Shown: positions 47,906-56,947 of the stretch, in pieces
How the letters are laid out: each line of letters opens with the position of its first letter
Position numbering within the stretch: position 1 is the first letter of the stretch
NCBI GenBank assembly: GCA_031550725.1
Contig: JAVBOH010000008.1
Location: 310,001-374,000 of the forward strand
Length of the DNA stretch: 64,000 bases
Source: UBA946 sp031550725
GTDB taxonomy: Bacteria > Bacillota > Clostridia > Oscillospirales > Ruminococcaceae
Reading direction: 5' to 3'
Notes under the pieces: generated by a model
Seen by the model: the letters and a program-made list of their open reading frames with translations, nothing else
Databases searched by the model: none
What the model was told of the DNA's origin: nothing
Translations under genes and position numbers: made by a program

Positions 47906-48807
47906 TGAAAAAATTGCATATGTCCTATGAAAAGAAAAAGGGATTGTATGGATACGGATTTATTGCACTTTGGTTTGTTGGTGCATTAATGTTCTTCATT
48001 ATACCTGTTTTCAAGTCGTTCTGGTACTCATTTAACACTGTAACTCCTGAAACTGGAGCATTAAGTCAGGTATGGATTGGTGTTAAAAACTATAAAGATG
48101 CGTTCTTGAAAGACCCTAACTTTAACCAGTACCTAGTCACAGCGCTTAAGGATATGGCGTTAAAGCTGCCTGTAATTGTAATTTTCTCAATGTTCGTTGC
48201 GATTATTATTAATCAGAAATTCAGAGGAAGAACTATTGCGAGAGCCGTTTTCTTCCTGCCAGTTATCATTGCAACAGGTCCTGTATATGCTATCATTACT
48301 GGTGACCTTAGCAACAACGGCAACAACAGTGCAGAGCAATTCACTACAATGTTTGAAACAGACATGGTTGACCAGCTGCTTGAATTTATCGGTGTATATG
48401 GTCTTGGTACAACATTTACTGATATGCTGACAGAGCTCACATCAGATATACTTAACCTTGTTTGGAACTGTGGTATTCAGATTATAATTTTCCTATCTGC
48501 ATTGCAGGGTATTCCTACAACTGCAAAAGAAGCAGCAGCTATTGAGGGTGCTACTTCATGGGAATTCTTCTGGAAAATCACATTGCCTTACGTTTCCCCA
48601 ATGATCCTTGTAAACATCGTTTACACCGTTATTGATACTTTCCGTGACCCAACAAATCAGGTAATGGAACGTATTCTTATCGTTCAGTCAGACTGGAAAT
48701 ATGGTTATGCCGCCGCAATGGCGTGGAGCTACTTTGGTATCATCTTAGTAATACTTGGTATTATTTTCGCAGTAATGAATAAACTCGTCTGGTACGAGAA
48801 TGAATAA
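47905..48807 (+). CDS. Sugar ABC transporter permease, pair 2 (first subunit)
   Basis: 300 residues, six predicted membrane helices, MalF-like, with the EAA loop EAAAIEGATSWEFFWKITLPYVSP. It is translationally coupled to the DUF5696 gene. An insertion of about 40 residues in the extracytoplasmic loop (GNNSAEQFTTMFETDMVDQLLEF region, ~130-180) distinguishes it from pair 1. No second solute-binding protein gene is present, so either the large SBP serves both pairs or an unlinked SBP is used. Confidence 0.93.
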   Translation: MKKLHMSYEKKKGLYGYGFIALWFVGALMFFIIPVFKSFWYSFNTVTPETGALSQVWIGVKNYKDAFLKDPNFNQYLVTALKDMALKLPVIVIFSMFVAIIINQKFRGRTIARAVFFLPVIIATGPVYAIITGDLSNNGNNSAEQFTTMFETDMVDQLLEFIGVYGLGTTFTDMLTELTSDILNLVWNCGIQIIIFLSALQGIPTTAKEAAAIEGATSWEFFWKITLPYVSPMILVNIVYTVIDTFRDPTNQVMERILIVQSDWKYGYAAAMAWSYFGIILVILGIIFAVMNKLVWYENE

Positions 48808-48824
48808 GGAGGTCGGAGAAACAA

Positions 48825-49910
48825 ATGGCAAAAGCTGCAAATAACGCAATAATCTCCGATGCTCTTAAAAAAGCAAAATCGGAGAAAACACTAAAAGAAC
48901 CGAAGATGTCACGTAAGGAGAGGAGAGAGCGTTTCAGACGTCGTCTTGAATGCCTTACTCCAGCAGAGCAGAAATATCTAAAGAGAAAAAGAGCGATGGA
49001 TGCAATCTGGCCTATATTCAGAGCAATTTTGGTTATAGGACTTTGTTTCATTATCCTTTATCCTTTGATATTCATGCTTTCAACAGCATTCCGTCCAAGA
49101 GCGGAAATGAATGACCCAACAATCATGTGGATTCCAAAGACATTTACTATGCAGAACATCAAGGATGTTATCAGAGCAATGGATTTCTGGAATACTTTAG
49201 GCAACACACTATTTTTAAACATAGGCTGTTCACTCGTGCAGGTAGTAACCTGTGCAATCACAGGATATGGTTTTGCAAGATTTAAATTTAAAGGCAAGAG
49301 CATTTTGTTCTTTGTAGTTATTATGATGATTCTTGTACCGCCGCAGATTATCCTTATCCCACAGTTTATGTTCTTCCGTTACTTCAATCCGCTTTGGATT
49401 TACCATGCAATCACAGGTAACTACATTAACTTCATCAACAATCCTATCACAATGTATATGCCTGCATTTACTGCAAACGGAATCAGTGCTGGTTTGTTCA
49501 TATTCTTGTTCAGACAGTCATTCAGAGGACTTCCAAAGGAACTTGAGGATGCTGCATACTTAGATGGCTGTTCACCTCTTAAGACTTTCATCAGAGTTAT
49601 GGTTCCAAACGCAGGTTCAACATTTTTAACAGTATTCCTGCTTTCAGTTGTTTGGTACTGGAATGATTACTATGTAAGTACATCATTCTTCACAGATAAC
49701 CTTACAATCGCACTAATGCTTAAGAACCTTAATGCAAGCCTTACACGTATCATTTTTGACGGCGGTAATGTTCAGGTTAACGTTCGTGAGCTTATCGTAT
49801 GGCTTGAGGCAGGCTGTTTGATTTCTATTACACCAATACTAATCATGTACATATTCCTGCAAAAGAACTTTACAGAGGGTCTTGCTCGTTCAGGTCTGAC
49901 TGGTATGTAA
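48825..49910 (+). CDS. Sugar ABC transporter permease, pair 2 (second subunit)
   Basis: 361 residues, MalG-like. A long basic N-terminus (~1-55; KMSRKERRERFRRRLECLTP) precedes six helices, and the EAA loop is EDAAYLDGCSPLKTFIRVMVPNAGS. It ends GLARSGLTGM. AAGGAGGT lies upstream. Last gene of the locus, followed by a strong terminator. Confidence 0.94.
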   Translation: MAKAANNAIISDALKKAKSEKTLKEPKMSRKERRERFRRRLECLTPAEQKYLKRKRAMDAIWPIFRAILVIGLCFIILYPLIFMLSTAFRPRAEMNDPTIMWIPKTFTMQNIKDVIRAMDFWNTLGNTLFLNIGCSLVQVVTCAITGYGFARFKFKGKSILFFVVIMMILVPPQIILIPQFMFFRYFNPLWIYHAITGNYINFINNPITMYMPAFTANGISAGLFIFLFRQSFRGLPKELEDAAYLDGCSPLKTFIRVMVPNAGSTFLTVFLLSVVWYWNDYYVSTSFFTDNLTIALMLKNLNASLTRIIFDGGNVQVNVRELIVWLEAGCLISITPILIMYIFLQKNFTEGLARSGLTGM

Positions 49911-49933
49911 TTGTAATATCTAGGTATAATTTT

Positions 49934-49974
49934 AGGGCAACTGTAATAATACTATTATAGTTGCCCTTTTTATA
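49934..49974 (+). terminator. Terminator of the transport locus
   Basis: AGGGCAACT and AGTTGCCCT arms (inner AATAAT/ATTATT also pairs) followed by TTTTTAT. Confidence 0.85.
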
Positions 49975-50077
49975 CAAATTATAATAGTGTTAGTATGTTA
50001 TACTTATAGTATTATAATTTGTGCTTTCTATTAAGCGAATGAAATTTTAGATTAATTTTTTTATGGAGGTTATGAAT

Positions 50078-50365
50078 ATGAGCATCATTGATTCAAGATG
50101 TGGACTTCACTGCACAGGCTGTGAATTTAAAGAAACCCACAGCTGCGGTGGCTGTATTGAAACAAACGGGCACCCTTTTCATGGTGAATGTCCAATTGCA
50201 TTGTGCTGTCAGGAAAAAGGTATTGTTCACTGTGGTGAGTGTGCAGATATTCCTTGTGATATCTTATATGAATATTCATGCGGTGATAGTGAGCACTGTG
50301 ATAACCCAAAGGGTGCAAGAATTGAACAGTGTAAGGAATGGAATAAAGAAAAATGTTGTCAGTAA
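50078..50365 (+). CDS. Cys-rich DUF3795-type protein
   Basis: 95 residues from ATG 50078, preceded by GGAGG at 8-base spacing. It carries 17 cysteines in clustered pairs: CGLHCTGCEF, CGGCIE, CPIALCC, HCGECADIPC, then single Cys residues. This fits the small zinc- or iron-sulphur-binding DUF3795 family of unknown role. It ends 20 bases before the GH95 gene and may be co-transcribed with it. Confidence 0.8.
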   Translation: MSIIDSRCGLHCTGCEFKETHSCGGCIETNGHPFHGECPIALCCQEKGIVHCGECADIPCDILYEYSCGDSEHCDNPKGARIEQCKEWNKEKCCQ

Positions 50366-50385
50366 TATAATAAAGAGGTGCAAAC

Positions 50386-52656
50386 ATGAGCAATTCAACA
50401 ACACTTTGGTATGAACAGCCGGCTGAAAACTGGGATCAAGCACTGCCTGTCGGAAACGGCAGAATTGGCGGTATGCTTTTTGGCAAGGTTGGTGACGAGC
50501 TTATTCAGCTTAATGAGGACAGCAACTGGTCGGGTGGATTTCGTTTAAGAAACAACCCTAAGGCATTTGATAATCTTGAAAAAATGCGTACACTTATTCG
50601 TGAGGGTAAGACAACTGATGCAGAAAACCTATGCTTTGATGCTTTTATCGGTACTAATGAGCATCAGCGTCATTATCAGCTTTTGGGTGATTTCCATTTG
50701 TATCAGGACGGCGTTAGTGAGTATACAAATTATAAGCGTGAGCTTGAATTAGCTGACGGTGTTTCACGTACATATTATACTGCAAATGGTGTAAACTTTG
50801 TTCGTGAGGTGTTTGTATCAAAGCCTGATGAATGCATGGTTATCTGCGTTAAAGCGGACAAGCCTGCAAAGATTTCACTTACAGCACTAATAGACGGCCG
50901 TGACGATAACTATGATAAAAACGAAGCATATGACGATAAAACTATTCTCTTTACAGTATCGGATGGTATTCCATATGCTGCGGCTATTTCCTGTTCAAGC
51001 ATTGGCGGTACGGCAAAAACTGATGCAAACAGAATAAAAATTGAAAATGCTGATATGGCTATGATTACAATAGCTTGTCAGACATCATACCGCACTGGTG
51101 ATTATGAAAAGCTAAGTATAACACAGGCTAAAAATCCACACCGTTATGCTTATGAGAAGATTTTAAACAGACATATATCTGACTATAAAAATTTATATAA
51201 CAGAGCAAGTTTGTCACTATGTGATAATTCAAATGGTAATTCAAAGCTACCGACAGATAAACGCTTACAGCTTATAAAGGACGGCAAAAGTGATAACAAG
51301 CTAGTCGAAATGTATTACAACTTCTCACGTTATCTGCTAATAGCAGGCTCAAGAGAGGGGACCTTGCCGCTTAATCTGCAAGGTATCTGGAATAAGGATA
51401 TGTGGCCAGCTTGGGGCGGTAAGTACACAATAAATATCAACACAGAGATGAATTACTGGGGTGCTGAAATTGCTAACCTTAGCGAATGTCATACTCCACT
51501 TTTCGACCATATCGAAAAGATGCGTGAAAACGGACGTGTGACTGCCCGTGAAATGTATCATTGCAAGGGAATGGTTTGTCATCATAATACAGACATATGG
51601 GGTGACACAGCACCACAGGATAAATGGCTGCCTGCGACAATATGGCCAATGGGTTTGGCATGGCTTTGTCTGCATATTTATGAGCATTATAAGTTTACGC
51701 AGGATAAGGAATTCTTGGCAGAAAAGTATGATACACTAAAAGAAGCAGCAGAATTTTTCGAGGACTTTTTGATAGAGGACGAAAAAGGCAGATTTGTTAC
51801 AAGTCCGTCTGTATCCCCTGAAAATACATATAAAACCGTAAGCGGTGCAAATGGCACGATTTGTCAAGGGCCGTCAATGGATAGTCAGATTTTATATGAG
51901 CTATTTACAGCTGTAATTGAGTCCACTGAAATTCTTGATATTGATACTGATTATGCAGAAACTATTCGCAAAATCCGTTCTAGATTGCCTGAACCACAAA
52001 TTGGTCAGTATGGTCAGATTATGGAATGGTCAGAGGATTATGAGGAAGTTGAGCCAGGTCATCGTCATATTTCACAGCTTTTTGCACTATATCCAGCCGA
52101 TATGATTTCTATACATAAGGACAAAAAGCTGGTGGATGCGGCAAGAGCAACTATTGAAAGACGTTTAGCACATGGCGGCGGTCACACAGGCTGGTCAAGA
52201 GCATGGATAATAAATATGTGGGCAAGACTTCATGACAATGTTAAGGTAAGCGAAAATATTGCGGCTATCCTTGCACATTCAACAAACCCTAATATGTTTG
52301 ATATGCACCCTCCGTTCCAGATAGACGGAAATTTTGGTGCAGGTGCAGGCATTTCCGAGGCAATTTTGCAAAGCCACGGCGGTGTTATAGAACTTCTACC
52401 GTCAGCACCTGCTGAATGGGAAAGCGGTGAAGTGCAGTCGTTATGTGCAAGAGGCGGCTTTGAAATTTCATTTGAATGGGAAAATAATTCAGTGAATACC
52501 GCAAGAATTTTATCAAAAGCTGGTAATTTGTGCAATATTTACAGCAAGACACCTGTTAAAGTTTTAAATAATGGCAAAAGTGTAGAAGTTGAGCAAAAAA
52601 ACACAACTTATACCTTTAATACAAAAATAGGCGAAAATTATGACATAATTTATTAA
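50386..52656 (+). CDS. GH95 family glycoside hydrolase (alpha-L-fucosidase type), cytoplasmic
   Basis: 756 residues without a signal peptide. The N-terminal GH95 domain (LWYEQPAENWDQALPVGNGRIGGMLFGKV...LNEDSNWSGG) is followed by a helical linker and the (alpha/alpha)6 barrel. Within it are LQGIWNKDMWPAWGGKYTININTEMNYW-type sequence (~340-360), HHNTDIWGDTAP and SPSVSPENTY (~475, containing the family's general-acid Glu). A C-terminal beta domain follows. GH95 members cleave alpha-1,2-L-fucose and some act on alpha-L-galactose. Cytoplasmic location means it acts on imported oligosaccharide, in line with the transport locus upstream; the linkage is inference. Confidence 0.93.
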   Translation: MSNSTTLWYEQPAENWDQALPVGNGRIGGMLFGKVGDELIQLNEDSNWSGGFRLRNNPKAFDNLEKMRTLIREGKTTDAENLCFDAFIGTNEHQRHYQLLGDFHLYQDGVSEYTNYKRELELADGVSRTYYTANGVNFVREVFVSKPDECMVICVKADKPAKISLTALIDGRDDNYDKNEAYDDKTILFTVSDGIPYAAAISCSSIGGTAKTDANRIKIENADMAMITIACQTSYRTGDYEKLSITQAKNPHRYAYEKILNRHISDYKNLYNRASLSLCDNSNGNSKLPTDKRLQLIKDGKSDNKLVEMYYNFSRYLLIAGSREGTLPLNLQGIWNKDMWPAWGGKYTININTEMNYWGAEIANLSECHTPLFDHIEKMRENGRVTAREMYHCKGMVCHHNTDIWGDTAPQDKWLPATIWPMGLAWLCLHIYEHYKFTQDKEFLAEKYDTLKEAAEFFEDFLIEDEKGRFVTSPSVSPENTYKTVSGANGTICQGPSMDSQILYELFTAVIESTEILDIDTDYAETIRKIRSRLPEPQIGQYGQIMEWSEDYEEVEPGHRHISQLFALYPADMISIHKDKKLVDAARATIERRLAHGGGHTGWSRAWIINMWARLHDNVKVSENIAAILAHSTNPNMFDMHPPFQIDGNFGAGAGISEAILQSHGGVIELLPSAPAEWESGEVQSLCARGGFEISFEWENNSVNTARILSKAGNLCNIYSKTPVKVLNNGKSVEVEQKNTTYTFNTKIGENYDIIY

Positions 52657-52762
52657 TGAAGTATGTAAATATATATGTTACAATAATAATGTTGTGTATT
52701 AAACTTTTAAAAAGTTAGTAAATAATACAATATTTAATATAAAGTGAAAGGCGGATTTATTA

Positions 52763-53752
52763 ATGAAGACTAAAGTAATTAACGGTGCAGCTATTCCAAA
52801 TATGCCTTGGCAGGAAAAGCCAGCAGGATGCAAGGATATTATTTGGAGATATTCCGATAATCCTGTTATCAAGAGAAATCACCTTGAGATGTCAAACTCT
52901 ATTTTCAACAGCGCAGTTGTTCCTTTCGAGGGCGGCTTTGCAGGTGTATTCCGTGTTGATGACAAGGCTAGAAACATGGAGCTTCACGTTGGTTTTTCTA
53001 AGGATGGTCTTGACTGGGATATTAGCGCTGACAGAATTGTTTTTGAAACTGATATACCTGAAATGGCTGAATTCCAGTATGGCTATGACCCAAGAGTTGT
53101 ATGGCTTGAGGACAGATACTATGTTACATGGTGTAATGCTTATGGCTGGAGACCAACTATCGGCTGTGCATACACATTTGATTTTAAGACATTCACTCAG
53201 CTTGAAAATGCATTCCTGCCTTTCAACAGAAATGGCGTTCTTTTCCCAAGAAAGATTGATAACAAGTTTGTAATGATGTCCCGTCCATCTGACAGCGGAC
53301 ACACACCATTCGGTGATATTTATATTTCACAGTCCCCTGATATGAAGTACTGGGGCGAACACAGACACGTTATGGGCCCTTCAAGAGGATGGGAGTCCAC
53401 TAAGATTGGTGCAGGCCCTATTCCAATTGAAACTGACCGTGGCTGGCTGATTTTCTATCATGGCGTACTTACTTCATGTAATGGTTATGTATATTCATTC
53501 TCTGCTGCTTTGCTTGACAAAGAACAGCCATGGAAGGTACTAAAGAGAGGAAATGAATATCTTCTAAGCCCACAGGAGTACTACGAGTGTGTTGGTGACG
53601 TTCAGAACGTTACATTCCCATGTGCAAACCTTGTTGATGCTGAAACAGGCAGAATTGCAATTTACTATGGCTGTGCTGATACTTGCACTGCACTATGCTT
53701 TACTACTGTTGATGATGTTATGGATTATCTTGATAATCATTCACAGGTTTAA
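52763..53752 (+). CDS. GH130 family beta-mannoside phosphorylase
   Basis: 329 residues, the short GH130 form, five-bladed beta-propeller. Visible family motifs: NPVIKRNHLEMSNSIFNSAVVPFEGGFAGVFRVDD, YDPRVVWLEDRYYVTWCNAYGWRPTIG-type stretch with the catalytic Asp, FPRKIDNKFVMMSRPSD and a phosphate-binding SRGWESTKIGAGPIPIETDRGWLIFYHG region. GH130 enzymes phosphorolyse beta-mannosides (1,4-mannooligosaccharides, mannosyl-glucose or mannosyl-GlcNAc). Subfamily 2, as in Ruminococcus RaMP2, is my best guess from length. Cytoplasmic. AAAGGCGG precedes the ATG. Confidence 0.92.
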   Translation: MKTKVINGAAIPNMPWQEKPAGCKDIIWRYSDNPVIKRNHLEMSNSIFNSAVVPFEGGFAGVFRVDDKARNMELHVGFSKDGLDWDISADRIVFETDIPEMAEFQYGYDPRVVWLEDRYYVTWCNAYGWRPTIGCAYTFDFKTFTQLENAFLPFNRNGVLFPRKIDNKFVMMSRPSDSGHTPFGDIYISQSPDMKYWGEHRHVMGPSRGWESTKIGAGPIPIETDRGWLIFYHGVLTSCNGYVYSFSAALLDKEQPWKVLKRGNEYLLSPQEYYECVGDVQNVTFPCANLVDAETGRIAIYYGCADTCTALCFTTVDDVMDYLDNHSQV

Positions 53753-53769
53753 TATTTAGTATAATATTT

Positions 53770-53802
53770 AACGCCCTGCAAATTTATTTTGCAGGGCGTT
53801 TT
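53770..53802 (+). terminator. Terminator after GH130
   Basis: ACGCCCTGCAAA and TTTGCAGGGCGT arms followed by TTTG. Confidence 0.8.
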
Positions 53803-53806
53803 GTGC

Positions 53807-53835
53807 TTGATTTTTGATGTGAAATGGGGTATAAT
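53807..53835 (+). promoter_or_regulatory. Promoter of the RelB/YafQ-type pair
   Basis: TTGATT (53807-53812), 17-base spacer, TATAAT (53830-53835). Confidence 0.65.
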
Positions 53836-53857
53836 ATTATTGAAAGGAGCTGATTAT

Positions 53858-54070
53858 ATGAGTCCAAGAGAAAAAATTATTGATTTAATTGATATTATAA
53901 ATCCAAAAGACTTAGATGAGGTATATAAAATCCTCGAACAGTTCGCATTTTCTTCAGTTCCGAACGATGAAACTTCTAAGGCAATGGAAGATGCAAGAAA
54001 CAACGAGAATTTAAGCGTTGCGTTTACATCTGTTGACGACTTGATGGAGGCATTAAATGCTGACGATTAA
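53858..54070 (+). CDS. Putative antitoxin of a type II module
   Basis: 70 residues from ATG 53858, preceded by AAAGGAG at 9-base spacing. It begins MSPREKIIDLIDIINPKDLDEVYKIL (helical) and ends in an acidic segment (FTSVDDLMEALNADD) typical of antitoxins that bind RelE-fold toxins. I do not see a clear RelB ribbon-helix-helix N-terminus, so the exact antitoxin family is uncertain. It overlaps the toxin start by 14 bases. Confidence 0.78.
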   Translation: MSPREKIIDLIDIINPKDLDEVYKILEQFAFSSVPNDETSKAMEDARNNENLSVAFTSVDDLMEALNADD

Positions 54071-54332
54071 ATACCACACTGAATTTAAAAAAGATTATAA
54101 AAGGATTTCTAAGCGTAATTATAATATTGAAAAACTTCAATTAATACTTAATCTTTTGATTAATGACCAACAATTGCCACCTAAAAATAAGGACCATATT
54201 TTACAAGGTGAGTATTATGGCTTTCATGAATGTCATATTGAACCCGACTGGCTGCTTATTTATGACATTGAAAAAGAAGAGAATGTTTTGAAACTTATAC
54301 GAACAGGAACACACAGCGATTTGTTCCGATAA
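54057..54332 (+). CDS. YafQ/RelE-superfamily toxin
   Basis: 91 residues: MLTIKYHTEFKKDYKRISKRNYNIEKLQLILNLL, DHILQGEYYGFHECHIEPDWLLIYDIE and LIRTGTHSDLF. This is the YafQ pattern, including the His in CHIEPDWLLIY and the C-terminal RTGTHSDLF with its conserved His and Phe. YafQ is a ribosome-dependent mRNase. Translationally coupled to the upstream antitoxin. Confidence 0.92.
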   Translation: MLTIKYHTEFKKDYKRISKRNYNIEKLQLILNLLINDQQLPPKNKDHILQGEYYGFHECHIEPDWLLIYDIEKEENVLKLIRTGTHSDLFR

Positions 54333-54343
54333 TAAAATTTATT

Positions 54344-54380
54344 AAACAAGCAACCGCACAAAAGCAGTTGCTTGTTTTTA
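54344..54380 (+). terminator. Terminator of the YafQ module
   Basis: AAACAAGCAACCGC and GCAGTTGCTTGTTT arms (one mismatch) with T-run. Confidence 0.75.
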
Positions 54381-54434
54381 ATTTTCCACCATTATAATTA
54401 TACACCAACAATACCATAACATACAATAACATCT

Positions 54435-55307
54435 TCACCCATAAACAATCTCAATAAATTTCATCGCCGCAAAAGAAAGCGATGTGTTTTTACGAGTTAT
54501 ACCGCCGATTGAACGTTTAGGAAATGCAAAATCTGTCGGTATCTCATAGAGCTCATGGCATTCAAGCTCACGCTTAACAAACTCTCGTGTTACACAGCCA
54601 ACGCCAAGACCTGCCTTAGCAAATTCAACAACTAAATCAAAGCTTCCAAGCTCAATTTCAGGTGATGGATTAACACCAAGTAAATCTAGGTAGCCATCCA
54701 TAAAACAGCGTGTGTTACTGCTTGTTTCCATCATAATTAGCGGAAGTGAGGAAATTTGTAATGCCGTCTGAATTGGTATATCCTTATAATCGGGATTTCC
54801 TACAAAGCAATCCTGCAATGGCATACATTCATGCACGTTAAATTCATGCGTATCAACAGGCATATTAACAAACGCCACATCAACCTTTCCAGCACGCAAA
54901 AGTGACATTGTGTTAAGCGTGGTACGGTTAGTTACTTCTATGTTAACATCAGGATAAAGTTCATGAAACTTAGTGATATATTTCAAAAGATAATGCCGAC
55001 AAAGAGTGTCGCTTGCGCCAATACGGATACTTCCTGCCGCAAGATGTTTCATCTGATAGAAATTGTTTTCAGCGGACATAAACATATCAAGTGCACTGGA
55101 AACATCAGCATACATTTTTTCACCCTCATGAGTTAAAATCATGCCTTTTTTAGTGCGTACGAAAAGCTGTCCGCCAAGCTGATTTTCAAGGCTTTGTATA
55201 GATTGGCTAAGTGCAGGCTGAGTTACATATAATTCTTTAGCTGCCGCAGTCAGACTGCCTGTTTTAGCTACTGCATAAAATGCACGGTATAATTCAAGAT
55301 TTATCAT
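54435..55307 (-). CDS. LysR-family transcriptional regulator
   Basis: 290 residues from ATG 55307, preceded by GAGGTG. The N-terminal winged HTH is clear (LELYRAFYAVAKTGSLTAAAKELYVTQPALSQSIQSLENQLGGQLFVRTKKG). The C-terminal periplasmic-binding-like effector domain is seen in GSIRIGASDTLCRHYLLKYI and AGLGVGCVTREFV. It is divergent from the CofE-like gene with about 190 bases between starts. LysR regulators usually control the divergent neighbour, so the CofE-like gene is the likely target. The effector is unknown. Confidence 0.94.
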   Translation of the reverse strand: MINLELYRAFYAVAKTGSLTAAAKELYVTQPALSQSIQSLENQLGGQLFVRTKKGMILTHEGEKMYADVSSALDMFMSAENNFYQMKHLAAGSIRIGASDTLCRHYLLKYITKFHELYPDVNIEVTNRTTLNTMSLLRAGKVDVAFVNMPVDTHEFNVHECMPLQDCFVGNPDYKDIPIQTALQISSLPLIMMETSSNTRCFMDGYLDLLGVNPSPEIELGSFDLVVEFAKAGLGVGCVTREFVKRELECHELYEIPTDFAFPKRSIGGITRKNTSLSFAAMKFIEIVYG

Positions 55308-55328
55308 AGACACACCTCATAAAGATAA

Positions 55329-55351
55329 TTGTAGGCAGCCACACCCTACAA
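55329..55351. repeat. Short GTAGG/CCTAC palindrome
   Basis: TTGTAGG and CCTACAA arms around a CAGCCACAC loop in the LysR/CofE-like intergenic region. It shares its ends with the GTAGGG double-hairpin repeats and could be a reduced copy. Confidence 0.4.
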
Positions 55352-55497
55352 TCTAGCATTAACATAAGATATACTTATATTAAATATTAGATATAAAACA
55401 TTTACTTATAGTTACAAATATAGTATACTATATTTGTAATGCTTTTACAATAGCATTTTAAAAAGTATTTTATATTTGATATATTGAAGGGATGGCT

Positions 55498-56682
55498 ATG
55501 AATATGAGAGCAACAGGTACAGTTTCAAGAGGCGTTAGAGCACCAATCATCAAACAGGGTGACAATCTCGTTGAAATTACAGCACAATCCGTTGTAAACG
55601 CAGCAAAATCAGAGGGATTTGCGCTTAATGACCGTGATGTAGTTGGTATTACAGAATCAACACTTGCTCGTGCACAGGGCAACTATGCAACACTAGATGT
55701 AATTGCTGAAGATGTTAAAGCTAAATTTCCTGATGGCGTTGTAGGCTTGACACTTCCGATTTTAAGCCGTAACCGTTTTTCACAGATTTTAAAGGGTATC
55801 TCAATGGGTGTTAATGAGCTTTACCTGCTCCTTAGCTTTCCATCCGACGAGGTTGGAAATCCGCTGATTAGCTGGGAAAGACTTGATGAAAAGAATGTAA
55901 ATCCATATACAGATGTTTTCACAGAGGATGAGTTCAGAGATCTTTTTGGTAAAGTTGTTCATCCTTTCACTGGCGTTGACTATATTGAATATTACAAGGA
56001 ACTTGCAGGAGGAAAGGCAAAGATTATTCTTGCAAATGACCCTCGTGAAGTTTTGAAATATACAAAGAATGTTATCACTGCTGATATCCACACTCGTTTT
56101 CGTTCAAAGAGAAGACTTCTTGCGGCTGGGGCTGAAAAGGTTGTGGGTCTTGATGAGATTTTGACAACATCAATTAATGGCAGTGGTTATCATCCACAGT
56201 ATGGATTGCTTGGCTCAAACCTTGCAACAGATGATTCCGTTAAGCTTTTCCCTCGTGATGCACAGGAATTTGCTGAAAATGTTCAGGCTCGCCTAAAGGA
56301 ACTTAGCGGCAAGAATATTGAAGTTATGGTTTATGGCGATGGTGCATTTAAAGACCCTGTCGGCGGTATATGGGAGCTTGCTGACCCAGTTGTATCTCCT
56401 GGTTTCACATTAGGGCTTAACGGTACACCAAATGAGCTTAAGCTAAAGTATCTTGCTGACAATGCACTTGGCGAAAAATCAGGTGATGAAGCAGGCGATG
56501 CTATCAAGGAAATGATTAAGAATAAAAAGGATAACATGGTTAATACTATGGAATCTCAAGGCACAACACCTCGCCGCTTGACTGACCTGCTTGGAAGCCT
56601 ATGCGACTTAACAAGCGGCAGCGGCGATAAGGGTACACCAATAATTCTTGTTCAGGGTTATTTTGATACATACGCTGACTAA
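55498..56682 (+). CDS. CofE-like protein, coenzyme F420-0:L-glutamate ligase family
   Basis: 394 residues from ATG 55498, 7 bases after AAGG. The N-terminal two thirds follow the CofE/FbiB-type pattern (APIIKQGDNLVEITAQSVVNAA, DRDVVGITESTLARAQGNYATLDVIAEDVKAKFP) and the C-terminal part contains VMVYGDGAFKDPVGGIWELADPVVSPGF. CofE adds glutamate to F420-0 in archaea and actinobacteria. Bacillota of this kind are not known to make F420, so the substrate here is probably a different acid. No F420 genes are nearby. Likely controlled by the divergent LysR gene. Confidence 0.85.
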   Translation: MNMRATGTVSRGVRAPIIKQGDNLVEITAQSVVNAAKSEGFALNDRDVVGITESTLARAQGNYATLDVIAEDVKAKFPDGVVGLTLPILSRNRFSQILKGISMGVNELYLLLSFPSDEVGNPLISWERLDEKNVNPYTDVFTEDEFRDLFGKVVHPFTGVDYIEYYKELAGGKAKIILANDPREVLKYTKNVITADIHTRFRSKRRLLAAGAEKVVGLDEILTTSINGSGYHPQYGLLGSNLATDDSVKLFPRDAQEFAENVQARLKELSGKNIEVMVYGDGAFKDPVGGIWELADPVVSPGFTLGLNGTPNELKLKYLADNALGEKSGDEAGDAIKEMIKNKKDNMVNTMESQGTTPRRLTDLLGSLCDLTSGSGDKGTPIILVQGYFDTYAD

Positions 56683-56697
56683 AAAAATATATATTTT

Positions 56698-56731
56698 AAC
56701 CCGTCTGAAAATATCGGACGGGTTATTTTTG
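56698..56731 (+). terminator. Terminator after the CofE-like gene
   Basis: AACCCGTCTGA and TCGGACGGGTT arms followed by ATTTTTG. Confidence 0.85.
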
Positions 56732-56843
56732 TTTGTGTGTATTTTACAATATATGTCAATCGATATGTTGTATGAAATACTTGATTAAATATCATAAGCA
56801 TTGTGCAATAGTAACAACTTCTTTGCGTTGTAAAAAACACCTA

Positions 56844-56872
56844 TTGACAAGTGTGACTAAATATGTTACACT
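56844..56872 (+). promoter_or_regulatory. Promoter of the chemoreceptor gene
   Basis: TTGACA (56844-56849), 17-base spacer, TACACT (56867-56872). Confidence 0.75.
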
Positions 56873-56947
56873 TATCCTAACGAAAATTGTCGTTTTTTGT
56901 AAATTCTTAAATTTTCCACAAATGTGGTTAAAGGATGGTTTTTTGAA

